Positions 1 to 5,038 of a stretch of 7,178 bases of DNA are shown here, piece by piece. Every line of letters begins with the position of its first letter. Position 1 is the first letter of the stretch. The notes below the pieces were generated by a model. The model searched no databases and had not been told where the DNA came from. It saw only the letters and a list, made by a program, of their open reading frames with translations. Both the position numbers and the translations under genes were made by a program. The DNA comes from Pseudomonadota bacterium (GTDB lineage Bacteria > Desulfobacterota > Desulfovibrionia > Desulfovibrionales > Desulfovibrionaceae), in assembly GCA_023403845.1 (NCBI GenBank), contig JAEYDL010000037.1:1-7178 (forward strand), read 5' to 3'.

Positions 1-1
1 A

Positions 2-337
2 GAGGTAAAAGGCATCACCCGCCGACTTGTGGAAACCGTCATAAAAGCCGCAGAAACTTCAGAGATTATTGCCGGGCAATCGCCGCAGGAGAATATCCCC
101 GTTTCCTCTTCTTTATGGAAAGGCAAAAGCCCGGAGGCCATCCGAACCGCCATGCGTGAATCAGGCTTTGACAATGACGTTATAGCCCACGTGCTTTTCT
201 TCAAGCGGGGCATCAGAAAGCAAAGAGACATCGGCAGGCTGCTTGGTGCCTGTAATCTGTCCGATTCCGCATATGACAAAACAGGCAAGGAACTTTTTGA
301 GAAAGCCAGCCGCATCAAAGTGATCGATACGGAATAG
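2..337 (+). CDS. C-terminal part of an unrecognised protein (5' end outside window)
   Basis: The reading frame is open to the left edge, so the gene very likely starts upstream and at least 111 residues are visible. A GTG at 29 is possible as a start, but no ribosome binding site precedes it, and the in-frame codons before it (reading EVKGITRRL) look like normal protein. The visible part is mixed charged and helical. A conspicuous stretch with WKGKSPEAIRTAMRESGF followed by VIAHVLFFKRG and IGRLLG could be a small helical, perhaps nucleic-acid-binding, domain. No signal peptide or membrane segment is seen. I do not recognise the family. It lies 116 bp upstream of an AlpA-type regulator and an integrase on the same strand, so it is probably cargo or a replication/regulation gene of the same mobile element; that is inference from position only. 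Confidence 0.6.
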   Translation, partial: EVKGITRRLVETVIKAAETSEIIAGQSPQENIPVSSSLWKGKSPEAIRTAMRESGFDNDVIAHVLFFKRGIRKQRDIGRLLGACNLSDSAYDKTGKELFEKASRIKVIDTE

Positions 338-367
338 GATTTATCTGGACATACAGATTTTTTCCGG

Positions 368-399
368 TAAATTTCCAAGTCCGCTACAGTACATTTCCA
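368..399 (+). repeat. Short direct repeat upstream of the AlpA gene
   Basis: TAAATTTCCA at 368-377 recurs as TACATTTCCA at 390-399. Nine of ten bases match, and the copies are 22 bp apart, about two helical turns. Helically phased direct repeats in front of an AlpA-type gene could be regulator or excisionase binding sites. The repeat is short enough to be chance. Confidence 0.25.
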
Positions 400-417
400 G
401 CGCTCCCGGCCTATAAA
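388..417 (+). promoter_or_regulatory. Possible weak promoter for alpA-int
   Basis: TATAAA at 412-417 matches five of six bases of a sigma70 -10 box. The best -35 candidate, AGTACA at 388-393 with an 18-bp spacer, matches only three of six. A start about seven bases after the -10 box would fall near 424, inside the left arm of the hairpin at 415-449. The transcript would then lack most of that arm and leave the AlpA ribosome binding site free. The call rests on weak matches. Confidence 0.25.
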
Positions 418-452
418 CCTCCTGAAATCCCATATGATTCAGGAGGTTTTTT
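415..452 (+). terminator. Hairpin with T-run: terminator-like, and covering the AlpA ribosome binding site
   Basis: A perfect 12-bp inverted repeat pairs 415-426 (AAACCTCCTGAA) with 438-449 (TTCAGGAGGTTT) across an 11-base loop. A run of six T ends at 452. The shape fits an intrinsic terminator for the upstream gene, which stops at 337. The right arm also contains AGGAGG (441-446), the ideal ribosome binding site of the AlpA gene starting at 454. Read-through RNA should therefore be both terminated and translationally masked. The structure is seen directly; its function is inferred. Confidence 0.6.
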
Positions 453-453
453 C

Positions 454-669
454 ATGTCCCATACTTATCCTACCATTCCCCCCTGCGGTTTTCTCCGTCT
501 CCCCCAGGTTCTCGCCCTCTTCCCCATCAGCAAAAGCGCGTGGTGGGAAGGCTGCCGTACCGGACGTTATCCCAAACCCATCAAACTTGGTCCCCGCACC
601 ACGGTATGGCGGGCGGAGGACATACGGGCATTCATTGAACGTGTGAGCAGGGAAGGCATCAGCGAATAG
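454..669 (+). CDS. AlpA-family helix-turn-helix regulator / excisionase-like protein
   Basis: This 71-residue protein has the AlpA layout: LRLPQVLALFPISKSAWWEGC forms the winged-helix DNA-recognition region (about residues 14-34), followed by GRYPKPIKLGPRTTVWRAEDIRAFI (about 38-62), where the basic wing and the conserved W-R-x-x-D-I/V close the domain. Small AlpA proteins are phage and island regulators that activate or assist excision by their own integrase. The start is well fixed: a perfect AGGAGG at 441-446 lies seven bases before the ATG. That site is inside a perfect hairpin (415-449), suggesting translational control. The integrase gene follows 122 bp later on the same strand, which supports a regulator/directionality-factor role. 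The family call is made from sequence pattern only; which DNA it binds is unknown. Confidence 0.82.
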   Translation: MSHTYPTIPPCGFLRLPQVLALFPISKSAWWEGCRTGRYPKPIKLGPRTTVWRAEDIRAFIERVSREGISE

Positions 670-697
670 CTGACCGCCTTATCCCGGTTCGCCGTTT

Positions 698-734
698 CGG
701 GAGCATCGGCAAAGCAAGATTGCTGATGTTCCCG
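698..734 (+). other. Stem-loop between the AlpA and integrase genes
   Basis: Bases 698-712 can pair with 720-734 across a seven-base loop, giving a 15-bp stem with thirteen Watson-Crick pairs and two G-U pairs. It is followed by a C/T-rich stretch and not by a clean T-run, so it is not a textbook terminator. It ends 58 bp before the integrase ATG and 45 bp before its ribosome binding site. It could attenuate transcription into int, stabilise RNA or be a protein site; no function is shown. Confidence 0.45.
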
Positions 735-791
735 CCCTCCTTTCACATCGGCATGAGGTCCACCAACAACCTGTTGCCAGGAGAACCGCAT

Positions 792-1781
792 ATGACCCGT
801 CACTATTCAACTCGTTCAGTCGTTTCACCTTCTTCGCAAATTGGTGATTCCGACAGGCACACATCTGATTCCGGAAATCTCGACGCCTTTGTTTCAAATA
901 TCTATCTGCCGCACGTCAAACTCCGCAAGCGGAGCTGGCGCGTGGATGAGCGCATTGCCCGACAACATCTGTCCCCGACCTTCGGAGCGCGGGAACTTGC
1001 CGACATACAACGCCACGAAGTGGAAGACTGGCTGCACGGACTGTCGTCCGGCGGTTTGGCTCCGGCCACCTGCAACCGTATTCTGGCGGTCTTCAAGACA
1101 ATTTGCTCTCTGGCCGTAATGCGTGGTCTTCTGCCCGCAGGACAATCGCCATGCGCGGGAGTCTCGCCCTTCAAAATTCACGCGCAGCGGGAACGCTACC
1201 TCTCGCGGGATGAGGCACAACGGCTCATGCGGGCGCTGGAAAAAAGCGACCGGCCGGAAGCCTTTGCCATCCGCCTGCTTCTGCTGACCGGGGCGCGCAA
1301 GAGCGAAGTCCTCAAGGCGCGCTGGGAACACGTCCGCCTGGATTTGCGTCTGCTCGTCGTGCCCTTGTCCAAGTCCGGCAAGCCGCGCCATATCCCCCTC
1401 TCAGACGAAGCCATAGCAGTCATTCGCTCCATCCCGCGCCAGCAAGGGCTTCCGTGGCTGTTCCCCGGCCATGCTCCGGGAAAGCCGCTTTCCGATCTTT
1501 ATCTGTTCTGGAACAGGCTCCGGCGGGAACTGGGGCTTGCCGACGTGCGCATCCACGATTTGCGGCATACCTTCGCCTCATTTCTAGTCAATGCCGGGCA
1601 CTCGCTCTATGAGGTGCAAAAGCTGCTGGGGCACGGTGATCCCAGAACTACCATGAGATACGCCCATCTGGGGCAGGCGTCGCTGGTGGCGGCAGCCCAG
1701 ACCGTAAGTACCTATCTTGCCAGGCATGACAATGAAAACGCACGCAGGAAAACCAACCCTCCGATACCGCGTAGGACATAG
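792..1781 (+). CDS. Tyrosine recombinase / phage-type site-specific integrase
   Basis: This 329-residue protein is an integrase of the lambda/XerC superfamily, which cuts and rejoins DNA through a covalent phosphotyrosine link. An N-terminal core-binding (SAM-like) domain spans about residues 28-118 and the catalytic domain about 135-310. The catalytic set is complete: Arg169 (TGARKSEV), Lys194 (SKSGKPRHIPL), His255 and Arg258 (HDLRH), His281 (LGHGDPRTT) and the nucleophile Tyr290 (MRYAHL). The frame is open further upstream (TTG at 720), but ATG 792 is chosen because AGGAG at 779-783 lies eight bases before it. The N-terminus (about 27 residues) is Ser/Thr-rich and shows no clear arm-binding domain. 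The AlpA gene precedes it. Downstream lies an intergenic region with inverted repeats and then a capsule operon, so it could be an island integrase or, less certainly, an invertase of that region. The gene appears intact. Confidence 0.93.
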   Translation: MTRHYSTRSVVSPSSQIGDSDRHTSDSGNLDAFVSNIYLPHVKLRKRSWRVDERIARQHLSPTFGARELADIQRHEVEDWLHGLSSGGLAPATCNRILAVFKTICSLAVMRGLLPAGQSPCAGVSPFKIHAQRERYLSRDEAQRLMRALEKSDRPEAFAIRLLLLTGARKSEVLKARWEHVRLDLRLLVVPLSKSGKPRHIPLSDEAIAVIRSIPRQQGLPWLFPGHAPGKPLSDLYLFWNRLRRELGLADVRIHDLRHTFASFLVNAGHSLYEVQKLLGHGDPRTTMRYAHLGQASLVAAAQTVSTYLARHDNENARRKTNPPIPRRT

Positions 1782-1820
1782 GTAAAAAGGCTACCTGAAC
1801 ACAGCCATATTTTTAGGCAG

Positions 1821-1858
1821 AAAACAAAAGAACAAAAAGAATTAAAAAAGACAAAAAA
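1821..1858. other. Phased A-tracts, possible intrinsic DNA bend
   Basis: Five A-runs of four to six bases lie at 1821-1824, 1826-1829, 1834-1838, 1844-1849 and 1853-1858. The centres of the last four are about 8.5, 10.5 and 9 bp apart, close to one helical turn, which is the arrangement that bends DNA. The stretch begins 40 bp after the integrase stop codon. It could help assemble a recombination complex or mark the element's end, but this is inference. Confidence 0.4.
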
Positions 1859-1934
1859 GAGGGGAGAAGTAGGCTGTTGGTCAACCTTGGATAAACATGG
1901 CTTTGTCTGGCCATTTTAGGTCTCAAATTAGATG

Positions 1935-1961
1935 TTCATCGACAGACACACTGTCGATGAA
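1935..1961. repeat. Palindromic element, copy 1 (inverted orientation, 11-bp arms)
   Basis: Two perfect 11-bp arms (1935-1945, TTCATCGACAG; 1951-1961, CTGTCGATGAA) flank the five-base centre ACACA. The core GACAGACACACTGTC (1941-1955) is the exact reverse complement of the core at 2106-2120 and 2150-2164. Extended by three bases it gives an 18-bp perfect inverted repeat with 2103-2120. Long arms with an asymmetric centre fit a recombinase crossover site or a dimer-binding operator. A T-run does not follow, so a terminator is unlikely. Confidence 0.8.
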
Positions 1962-1978
1962 GCCTTGAAAATCAATAC

Positions 1979-2006
1979 ATTCTAATGGCTGTTTTGGCAA
2001 TATCAC
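1979..2006 (-). promoter_or_regulatory. Possible promoter pointing away from the capsule operon
   Basis: Read on the minus strand, GTGATA (2006-2001) and TAGAAT (1984-1979) resemble -35 and -10 boxes with a 16-bp spacer, matching four and five of six sigma70 consensus bases. It lies between repeat copies 1 and 2 and fires toward the integrase end as the sequence stands. If the segment inverted, it would fire toward kpsF. It is one weak match in AT-rich DNA, so it is only a candidate. Confidence 0.25.
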
Positions 2007-2099
2007 CTCTCTAAGAAAAAATTTTTCTGCTCGCCGCATAGTAAAATTTTTCCATAAAATTACTCTGTTATTTCTATACCTCCTCTTTTTTCCACAGAA

Positions 2100-2126
2100 A
2101 AAATCGACAGTGTGTCTGTCAATTTT
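2100..2126. repeat. Palindromic element, copy 2
   Basis: The core GACAGTGTGTCTGTC (2106-2120) is identical to copy 3 and the reverse complement of copy 1. Its arms extend to 2100-2110 and 2116-2126 with a single mismatched pair (2105/2121). Bases 2103-2120 are an exact 18-bp inverted match to 1941-1958, enclosing 144 bp. Its centre is 44 bp from that of copy 3, about four helical turns. Confidence 0.8.
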
Positions 2127-2149
2127 CCCTTAAATTTCAATGGGGCACT

Positions 2150-2175
2150 GACAGTGTGTCTGTCGAATACGACAG
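2150..2175. repeat. Palindromic element, copy 3, plus an extra half-site
   Basis: The core GACAGTGTGTCTGTC at 2150-2164 repeats copy 2 exactly. Bases 2150-2166 are a 17-bp inverted match to copy 1 (1939-1955). A further GACAG follows at 2171-2175 and makes a second palindrome, CTGTCG-AATA-CGACAG (2160-2175), so three half-sites lie in a row. The cluster ends 86 bp before the chosen kpsF start, a position suited to a regulator of capsule transcription. Confidence 0.75.
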
Positions 2176-2260
2176 GGTCATCGATCCTTTGTGAATACAA
2201 CGGGATTGAAGATGTGACTCTTTTTATGCCCACAATATGTTTCCAGAGAAAGTACAGCGT

Positions 2261-3232
2261 ATGGATACGATACAGAAGAAAGATTTTCAGGAAGTGGGAT
2301 TCGCCGCAGCCGTACTACGACAGGAAGCGCATGCCCTTACCATGATGGCTCGCGGGCTGGACACAGCGTTTTGCAGCGCTGTGGATTGCCTGTACGGGAT
2401 AAACGGCAGAATTGCCGTCACCGGCATGGGCAAAAGCGGGCATGTGGCCCGCAAGGTGGCGGCAACGCTGGCTTCCACGGGTTCCCCCGCCTATTTCATC
2501 CATCCGGGTGAAGCTAGCCACGGAGACCTGGGGATGCTGACCTCCGACGATGCCGTTCTGGCCTTTTCCAATTCCGGCAACACGACGGAGCTTTCGGACA
2601 TCATCCTGTATGCGGCCCGGCGCAACATCCCCCTGATAGGGGTAACGCGCAACGCGGACAGCCTGCTCGGCAAAAACGCCGCGCACCTCCTTTTACTGCC
2701 GCTTGTGCCGGAAGCCGACCCGCTGGACTGCGCGCCCACCACATCCACCACATTGCAAATGGCTCTGGGCGACGCGCTTGCCCTGACGCTGATGCGTCGG
2801 CACGGCTGCACTTCTGAAGAGTTTCACCGCTGGCATCCGGGCGGCTCGCTTGGCCGCAAGCTGATGACGGTCAGAGAAATCATGCACACGGGTGAGGAAC
2901 TCCCCCTGCTTCCGGCGTCCTCGCTCATGTCGGAAGTACTCGTGCTGATGACCGGCAAAGGATTCGGCGTGGCGGGCATTCTCGAAAAGAAACGACTTGC
3001 GGGCATCATTACCGACGGCGACCTGCGCCGTCACATGGGGTCTTCCCTCATGGACAAGACGGCAAGGCAGGTCATGCATTCCGATCCCGTCACGGTCGGT
3101 AAAAATACGCTTGCCGTGGCCGCGTTGCGGCTCATGCAGGAAAACAAAATCACGTCGCTGTTCGTCACCGACGAAGAAAAACCGGTCGGTATTCTCAATA
3201 TCCATGACTGCCTGCGCGCGGGGGTGGAATGA
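2261..3232 (+). CDS. kpsF: D-arabinose-5-phosphate isomerase KpsF (SIS plus CBS pair)
   Basis: The enzyme interconverts D-ribulose-5-phosphate and D-arabinose-5-phosphate, the first committed step toward Kdo; a capsule-linked copy supplies Kdo for the lipid linker or the polymer. This 323-residue cytosolic protein has an N-terminal SIS domain (about 47-180; GMGKSGHVARK, HPGEASHGDLGM, SNSGNTTE, PTTSTT), the HPGGSLGRKL motif and two CBS motifs (about 207-322). Lys58, Glu110, Glu151 and His192 fall one position before the residues implicated in catalysis in E. coli KdsD (Lys59, Glu111, Glu152, His193, from memory), which supports start ATG 2261. That ATG has AGAGAAAG eight bases upstream. The alternative ATG at 2237 has no ribosome binding site and would add eight residues. 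The gene heads the operon; its stop overlaps the next start (ATGA). A housekeeping kdsD or sugar-operon gutQ is the alternative, but the kps neighbours favour KpsF. Confidence 0.94.
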   Translation: MDTIQKKDFQEVGFAAAVLRQEAHALTMMARGLDTAFCSAVDCLYGINGRIAVTGMGKSGHVARKVAATLASTGSPAYFIHPGEASHGDLGMLTSDDAVLAFSNSGNTTELSDIILYAARRNIPLIGVTRNADSLLGKNAAHLLLLPLVPEADPLDCAPTTSTTLQMALGDALALTLMRRHGCTSEEFHRWHPGGSLGRKLMTVREIMHTGEELPLLPASSLMSEVLVLMTGKGFGVAGILEKKRLAGIITDGDLRRHMGSSLMDKTARQVMHSDPVTVGKNTLAVAALRLMQENKITSLFVTDEEKPVGILNIHDCLRAGVE

Positions 3233-3582
3233 TGCGGAGGGAATACCTGACTATCTCCCTCGCTCTCTGCGCCGTGCTTTCCGGCTGCGCCGCGCGTGAA
3301 TCCGCTGCTCCGACCGCCCCCGTTCCGGAGGCTGCTCCCGCCGCGTTGTCGTTCGGCGAGCAGGTGGCCGCGCAGCCGGAAGGTTCCACGCAATACTTTG
3401 CCGAAAGTCCCTTCGGCCCGGCCACCATTGAGGTGGGACCGCTCTATCTTTCCGGCCTGGGCAACGAATGCCGTTCCGCCCGCGTCACGCACGGAAACAT
3501 GAGCCACAGATTCGCACTCTGCAAGGAAAAAAACGGCGCGTGGCGTTTCATCCCCACCGTATTTGAGAGCATGCCACGATGA
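3229..3582 (+). CDS. Small lipoprotein of unknown function within the kps operon
   Basis: A 117-residue protein with a lipoprotein signal: basic MRRE, a hydrophobic stretch (7-17) and the lipobox LSGC with Cys20 as the acylation site. Ala21 after the Cys is not the Asp retention signal, so outer-membrane sorting is expected. An Ala/Pro/Glu-rich linker (about 21-50) leads to a compact C-terminal domain (about 55-113), with PFGPATIEVGPLYLSGLG and two cysteines (Cys81, Cys98) that could form a periplasmic disulfide. The CR...C...W pattern faintly recalls 17-kDa-type surface antigens, but I do not assign a family. Its ATG overlaps the kpsF stop and its own stop overlaps the kpsM start, both as ATGA, so it is translated with the exporter genes. 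ATG 3232 is an equally possible start. A role in capsule export or surface attachment is inferred from context only. Confidence 0.85.
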   Translation: MMRREYLTISLALCAVLSGCAARESAAPTAPVPEAAPAALSFGEQVAAQPEGSTQYFAESPFGPATIEVGPLYLSGLGNECRSARVTHGNMSHRFALCKEKNGAWRFIPTVFESMPR

Positions 3583-4376
3583 GAGCTGATACCATTCCAA
3601 CCCCATCCGTATCGCCCGCGCTGACTGTGCAGGGCCGAGTTATCTCCGCTCTTATTTTAAGGGAAATACATACGTTGTACGGCAATACCCGGCTTGGCTA
3701 CCTTTGGGCCATTATCCAGACGGCATTCGGTATCGGCGTATTCTGGGCTTTCCGTGAAGTTATGGGGGCGCATGCGCCTCATGGTATGGGGATGGCCGTA
3801 TTTCTGCTCTGCGGTTTTATTCCCTGGTATATATTCAGCGATACCATCTCCCGGTGCATGAAAGCAGTAAGCGCCAACCAGGCGTTACTGACCTTTCCGC
3901 AGGTGACGGAGCTGGACCTCATGCTGGCCCGTACTGTGGTGGTCTGGGGGACGCAGGTTCTGTCCGCAGGCGTTATTCTGTCCGCTGCCGCCGCCTGTGG
4001 GCAACCCGTGGAATTGCGCATGCCCGCATCTCTGGCCTCCACGCTCTTCTTCGCGCCGCTGTTGGGCCTGGGTATAGGATTGATTTTCGCTTCTCTGTCC
4101 CGCCTCTGGCCCACACTGGACAAGTTGATCCCCATGTGCCTTCGGATTCTGTTTTTTGCCTCCGGCGTGTTCTTTTATGTCTCCGAACTGCCTGCCAGAT
4201 TCGCGGATGTCCTCCTGATTAATCCCGTGGCCCAACTCATTGAGTGGCAACGCTGCGGCTTTTCCGCGTCCTCGGCGGCCCCCGCATACGACATCGGCTA
4301 TCTCGCCGCATGGTGCGCCGTTTCCCTGTGCGTGGGGCTGCTGCTTGAACGGCATGCCCGTGGGAGGACGCTGTGA
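3579..4376 (+). CDS. kpsM: Capsule polysaccharide ABC transporter permease KpsM
   Basis: The membrane half of the exporter that carries the finished lipid-linked capsule polymer across the inner membrane using ATP hydrolysed by KpsT. At 265 residues it has the family's usual length. An amphipathic N-terminal stretch (REIHTLYGNTRLGYLWA, about 28-44) is characteristic of ABC-2 polysaccharide permeases. About six hydrophobic segments follow, near 40-58, 71-88, 112-140, 151-173, 184-203 and 238-256. The loop with NPVAQLIEWQR (about 215-225) is also typical of the family. ATG 3579 overlaps the lipoprotein stop by four bases, with GAGAG at 3565-3569 as a modest ribosome binding site; the end overlaps kpsT. 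An O-antigen Wzm permease is the alternative, but the KpsT-type ATPase and the KpsE and KpsD genes beside it favour capsule. Confidence 0.93.
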   Translation: MRADTIPTPSVSPALTVQGRVISALILREIHTLYGNTRLGYLWAIIQTAFGIGVFWAFREVMGAHAPHGMGMAVFLLCGFIPWYIFSDTISRCMKAVSANQALLTFPQVTELDLMLARTVVVWGTQVLSAGVILSAAAACGQPVELRMPASLASTLFFAPLLGLGIGLIFASLSRLWPTLDKLIPMCLRILFFASGVFFYVSELPARFADVLLINPVAQLIEWQRCGFSASSAAPAYDIGYLAAWCAVSLCVGLLLERHARGRTL

Positions 4377-5038
4377 TTGAGTTGCGGAACATCAACAAAA
4401 GCTATCCGCTGCCTCGGCACGGGCGGAAGGAAATTCTGCGCAATGCCAGCATCACCTTCCGGCCCGGCGTGAACATGGGGATTCTGGGGCTGAACGGTCA
4501 GGGCAAGTCCACGCTCATCCGCATCATCAGTGGGGCGGAACGACCGGACAGCGGCATTGTAACGCGCAAGGGGCGGGTATCCTGGCCCATCGGTTTTACA
4601 GGAGGCTTCAACGGCAGTCTGACCGGACGGGAAAATCTGCGTTTCACCAGCCGTATTTATGGCGCGGACATCAGGGAAGTGACGGATTTCGTGGAGGCAT
4701 TCTCCGAACTCGGCCCCTATATGGACATGCCCGTGAAAACCTATTCATCGGGCATGCGCTCCAAGCTGGCCTTTGGCCTGAGCATGGCCATCGGCTTTGA
4801 TTTCTATCTTATTGATGAAGCCTACTCCGTAGGCGACGCCTCCTTTCAGGCCAAGGCCGAAAAGGTCTTCAAGGAACGCAAGGCGCATGCGACGCTGATT
4901 GTGGTGTCGCACAGCGTGGCGACCATCCGCAAAAACTGCGACAGGGCCGCCGTACTGCATAACGGCGTGCTTTCCGAATACGATACTCTGGGCGACGCCC
5001 TGCGCGTCTATACGGGGATTTGCCATGCCGGACATTAA
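4373..5038 (+). CDS. kpsT: Capsule polysaccharide ABC transporter ATP-binding protein KpsT
   Basis: The cytoplasmic ATPase that drives KpsM. In its 221 residues it shows Walker A GLNGQGKST (39-47), the signature YSSGMRSKLAF (124-134), Walker B with FYLIDE (144-149), the D-loop SVGD (152-155) and the switch His180 (VVSHS). The length matches KpsT, and there is no C-terminal polymer-binding domain as in Wzt O-antigen ATPases, so a chain-terminus-independent capsule exporter fits better. Gln43 in Walker A replaces the more usual Ala and is not expected to abolish activity. Translation starts at GTG 4373, four bases inside the kpsM end (GTGA), with a strong GGGAGG at 4362-4367; the last 14 bases overlap kpsE. 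The arrangement implies coupled synthesis of permease and ATPase. Confidence 0.95.
   Translation: MIELRNINKSYPLPRHGRKEILRNASITFRPGVNMGILGLNGQGKSTLIRIISGAERPDSGIVTRKGRVSWPIGFTGGFNGSLTGRENLRFTSRIYGADIREVTDFVEAFSELGPYMDMPVKTYSSGMRSKLAFGLSMAIGFDFYLIDEAYSVGDASFQAKAEKVFKERKAHATLIVVSHSVATIRKNCDRAAVLHNGVLSEYDTLGDALRVYTGICHAGH

Larger units (their letters stand above)
1782..2260. other. AT-rich intergenic region between integrase and capsule operon
   Basis: These 479 bases hold no supportable gene. They are visibly richer in A and T than the genes on either side. From left to right they contain a weak 5-bp hairpin just after int (1780-1796, no T-run), a stretch of A-tracts (1821-1858), a weak 5-bp hairpin followed by TTTT (1897-1917), three copies of a GACAG-N5-CTGTC element (1941-1955, 2106-2120, 2150-2164), two AAAATTTTT blocks (2016-2026 and 2043-2051) and the untranslated leader of kpsF. 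No tRNA is present that could have served as an integration target. No strong sigma70 promoter directed at kpsF was found by eye. The region probably includes both the right boundary of the mobile element and the control region of the capsule operon. Confidence 0.7.

Noticed and set aside
851..867. A GACAG-GCACACA-TCTG sequence inside int resembling palindrome copy 1.
   Set aside because: It lacks the right-hand CTGTC arm and lies in coding sequence; probably chance.
1780..1796. Hairpin AGGTA/TACCT just after the integrase stop as a terminator.
   Set aside because: The stem is only 5 bp and no T-run follows.
1897..1917. ATGGC/GCCAT stem followed by TTTT as a terminator.
   Set aside because: A 5-bp stem with an eight-base loop is too weak to call.
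1923..2039. Minus-strand 38-residue reading frame that reads through palindrome copy 1; the frame is open further upstream to about 2130.
   Set aside because: It has no good ribosome binding site, is short, lies in AT-rich DNA and overlaps the repeat elements. It could be a gene remnant, but nothing supports a protein.
2142..2158. Possible sigma54 promoter (GGGGCAC before kpsF).
   Set aside because: The required GC of the -12 element is absent at the right spacing.
2189..2200. Small palindrome TTGT-GAAT-ACAA as a CRP/FNR-type site.
   Set aside because: It does not have the spacing or full half-sites of those regulators.
2237..2260. Upstream ATG for kpsF.
   Set aside because: It lacks a ribosome binding site, and the catalytic residue spacing fits the start at 2261.
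2112..2345. Plus-strand 77-residue reading frame starting in repeat copy 2.
   Set aside because: It overlaps the kpsF start in another frame, begins with GTG without a ribosome binding site and resembles no family.
3031..3606. Minus-strand 191-residue reading frame.
   Set aside because: It lies opposite kpsF and the lipoprotein gene, both well supported. Its composition is that of a shadow frame in GC-rich DNA.
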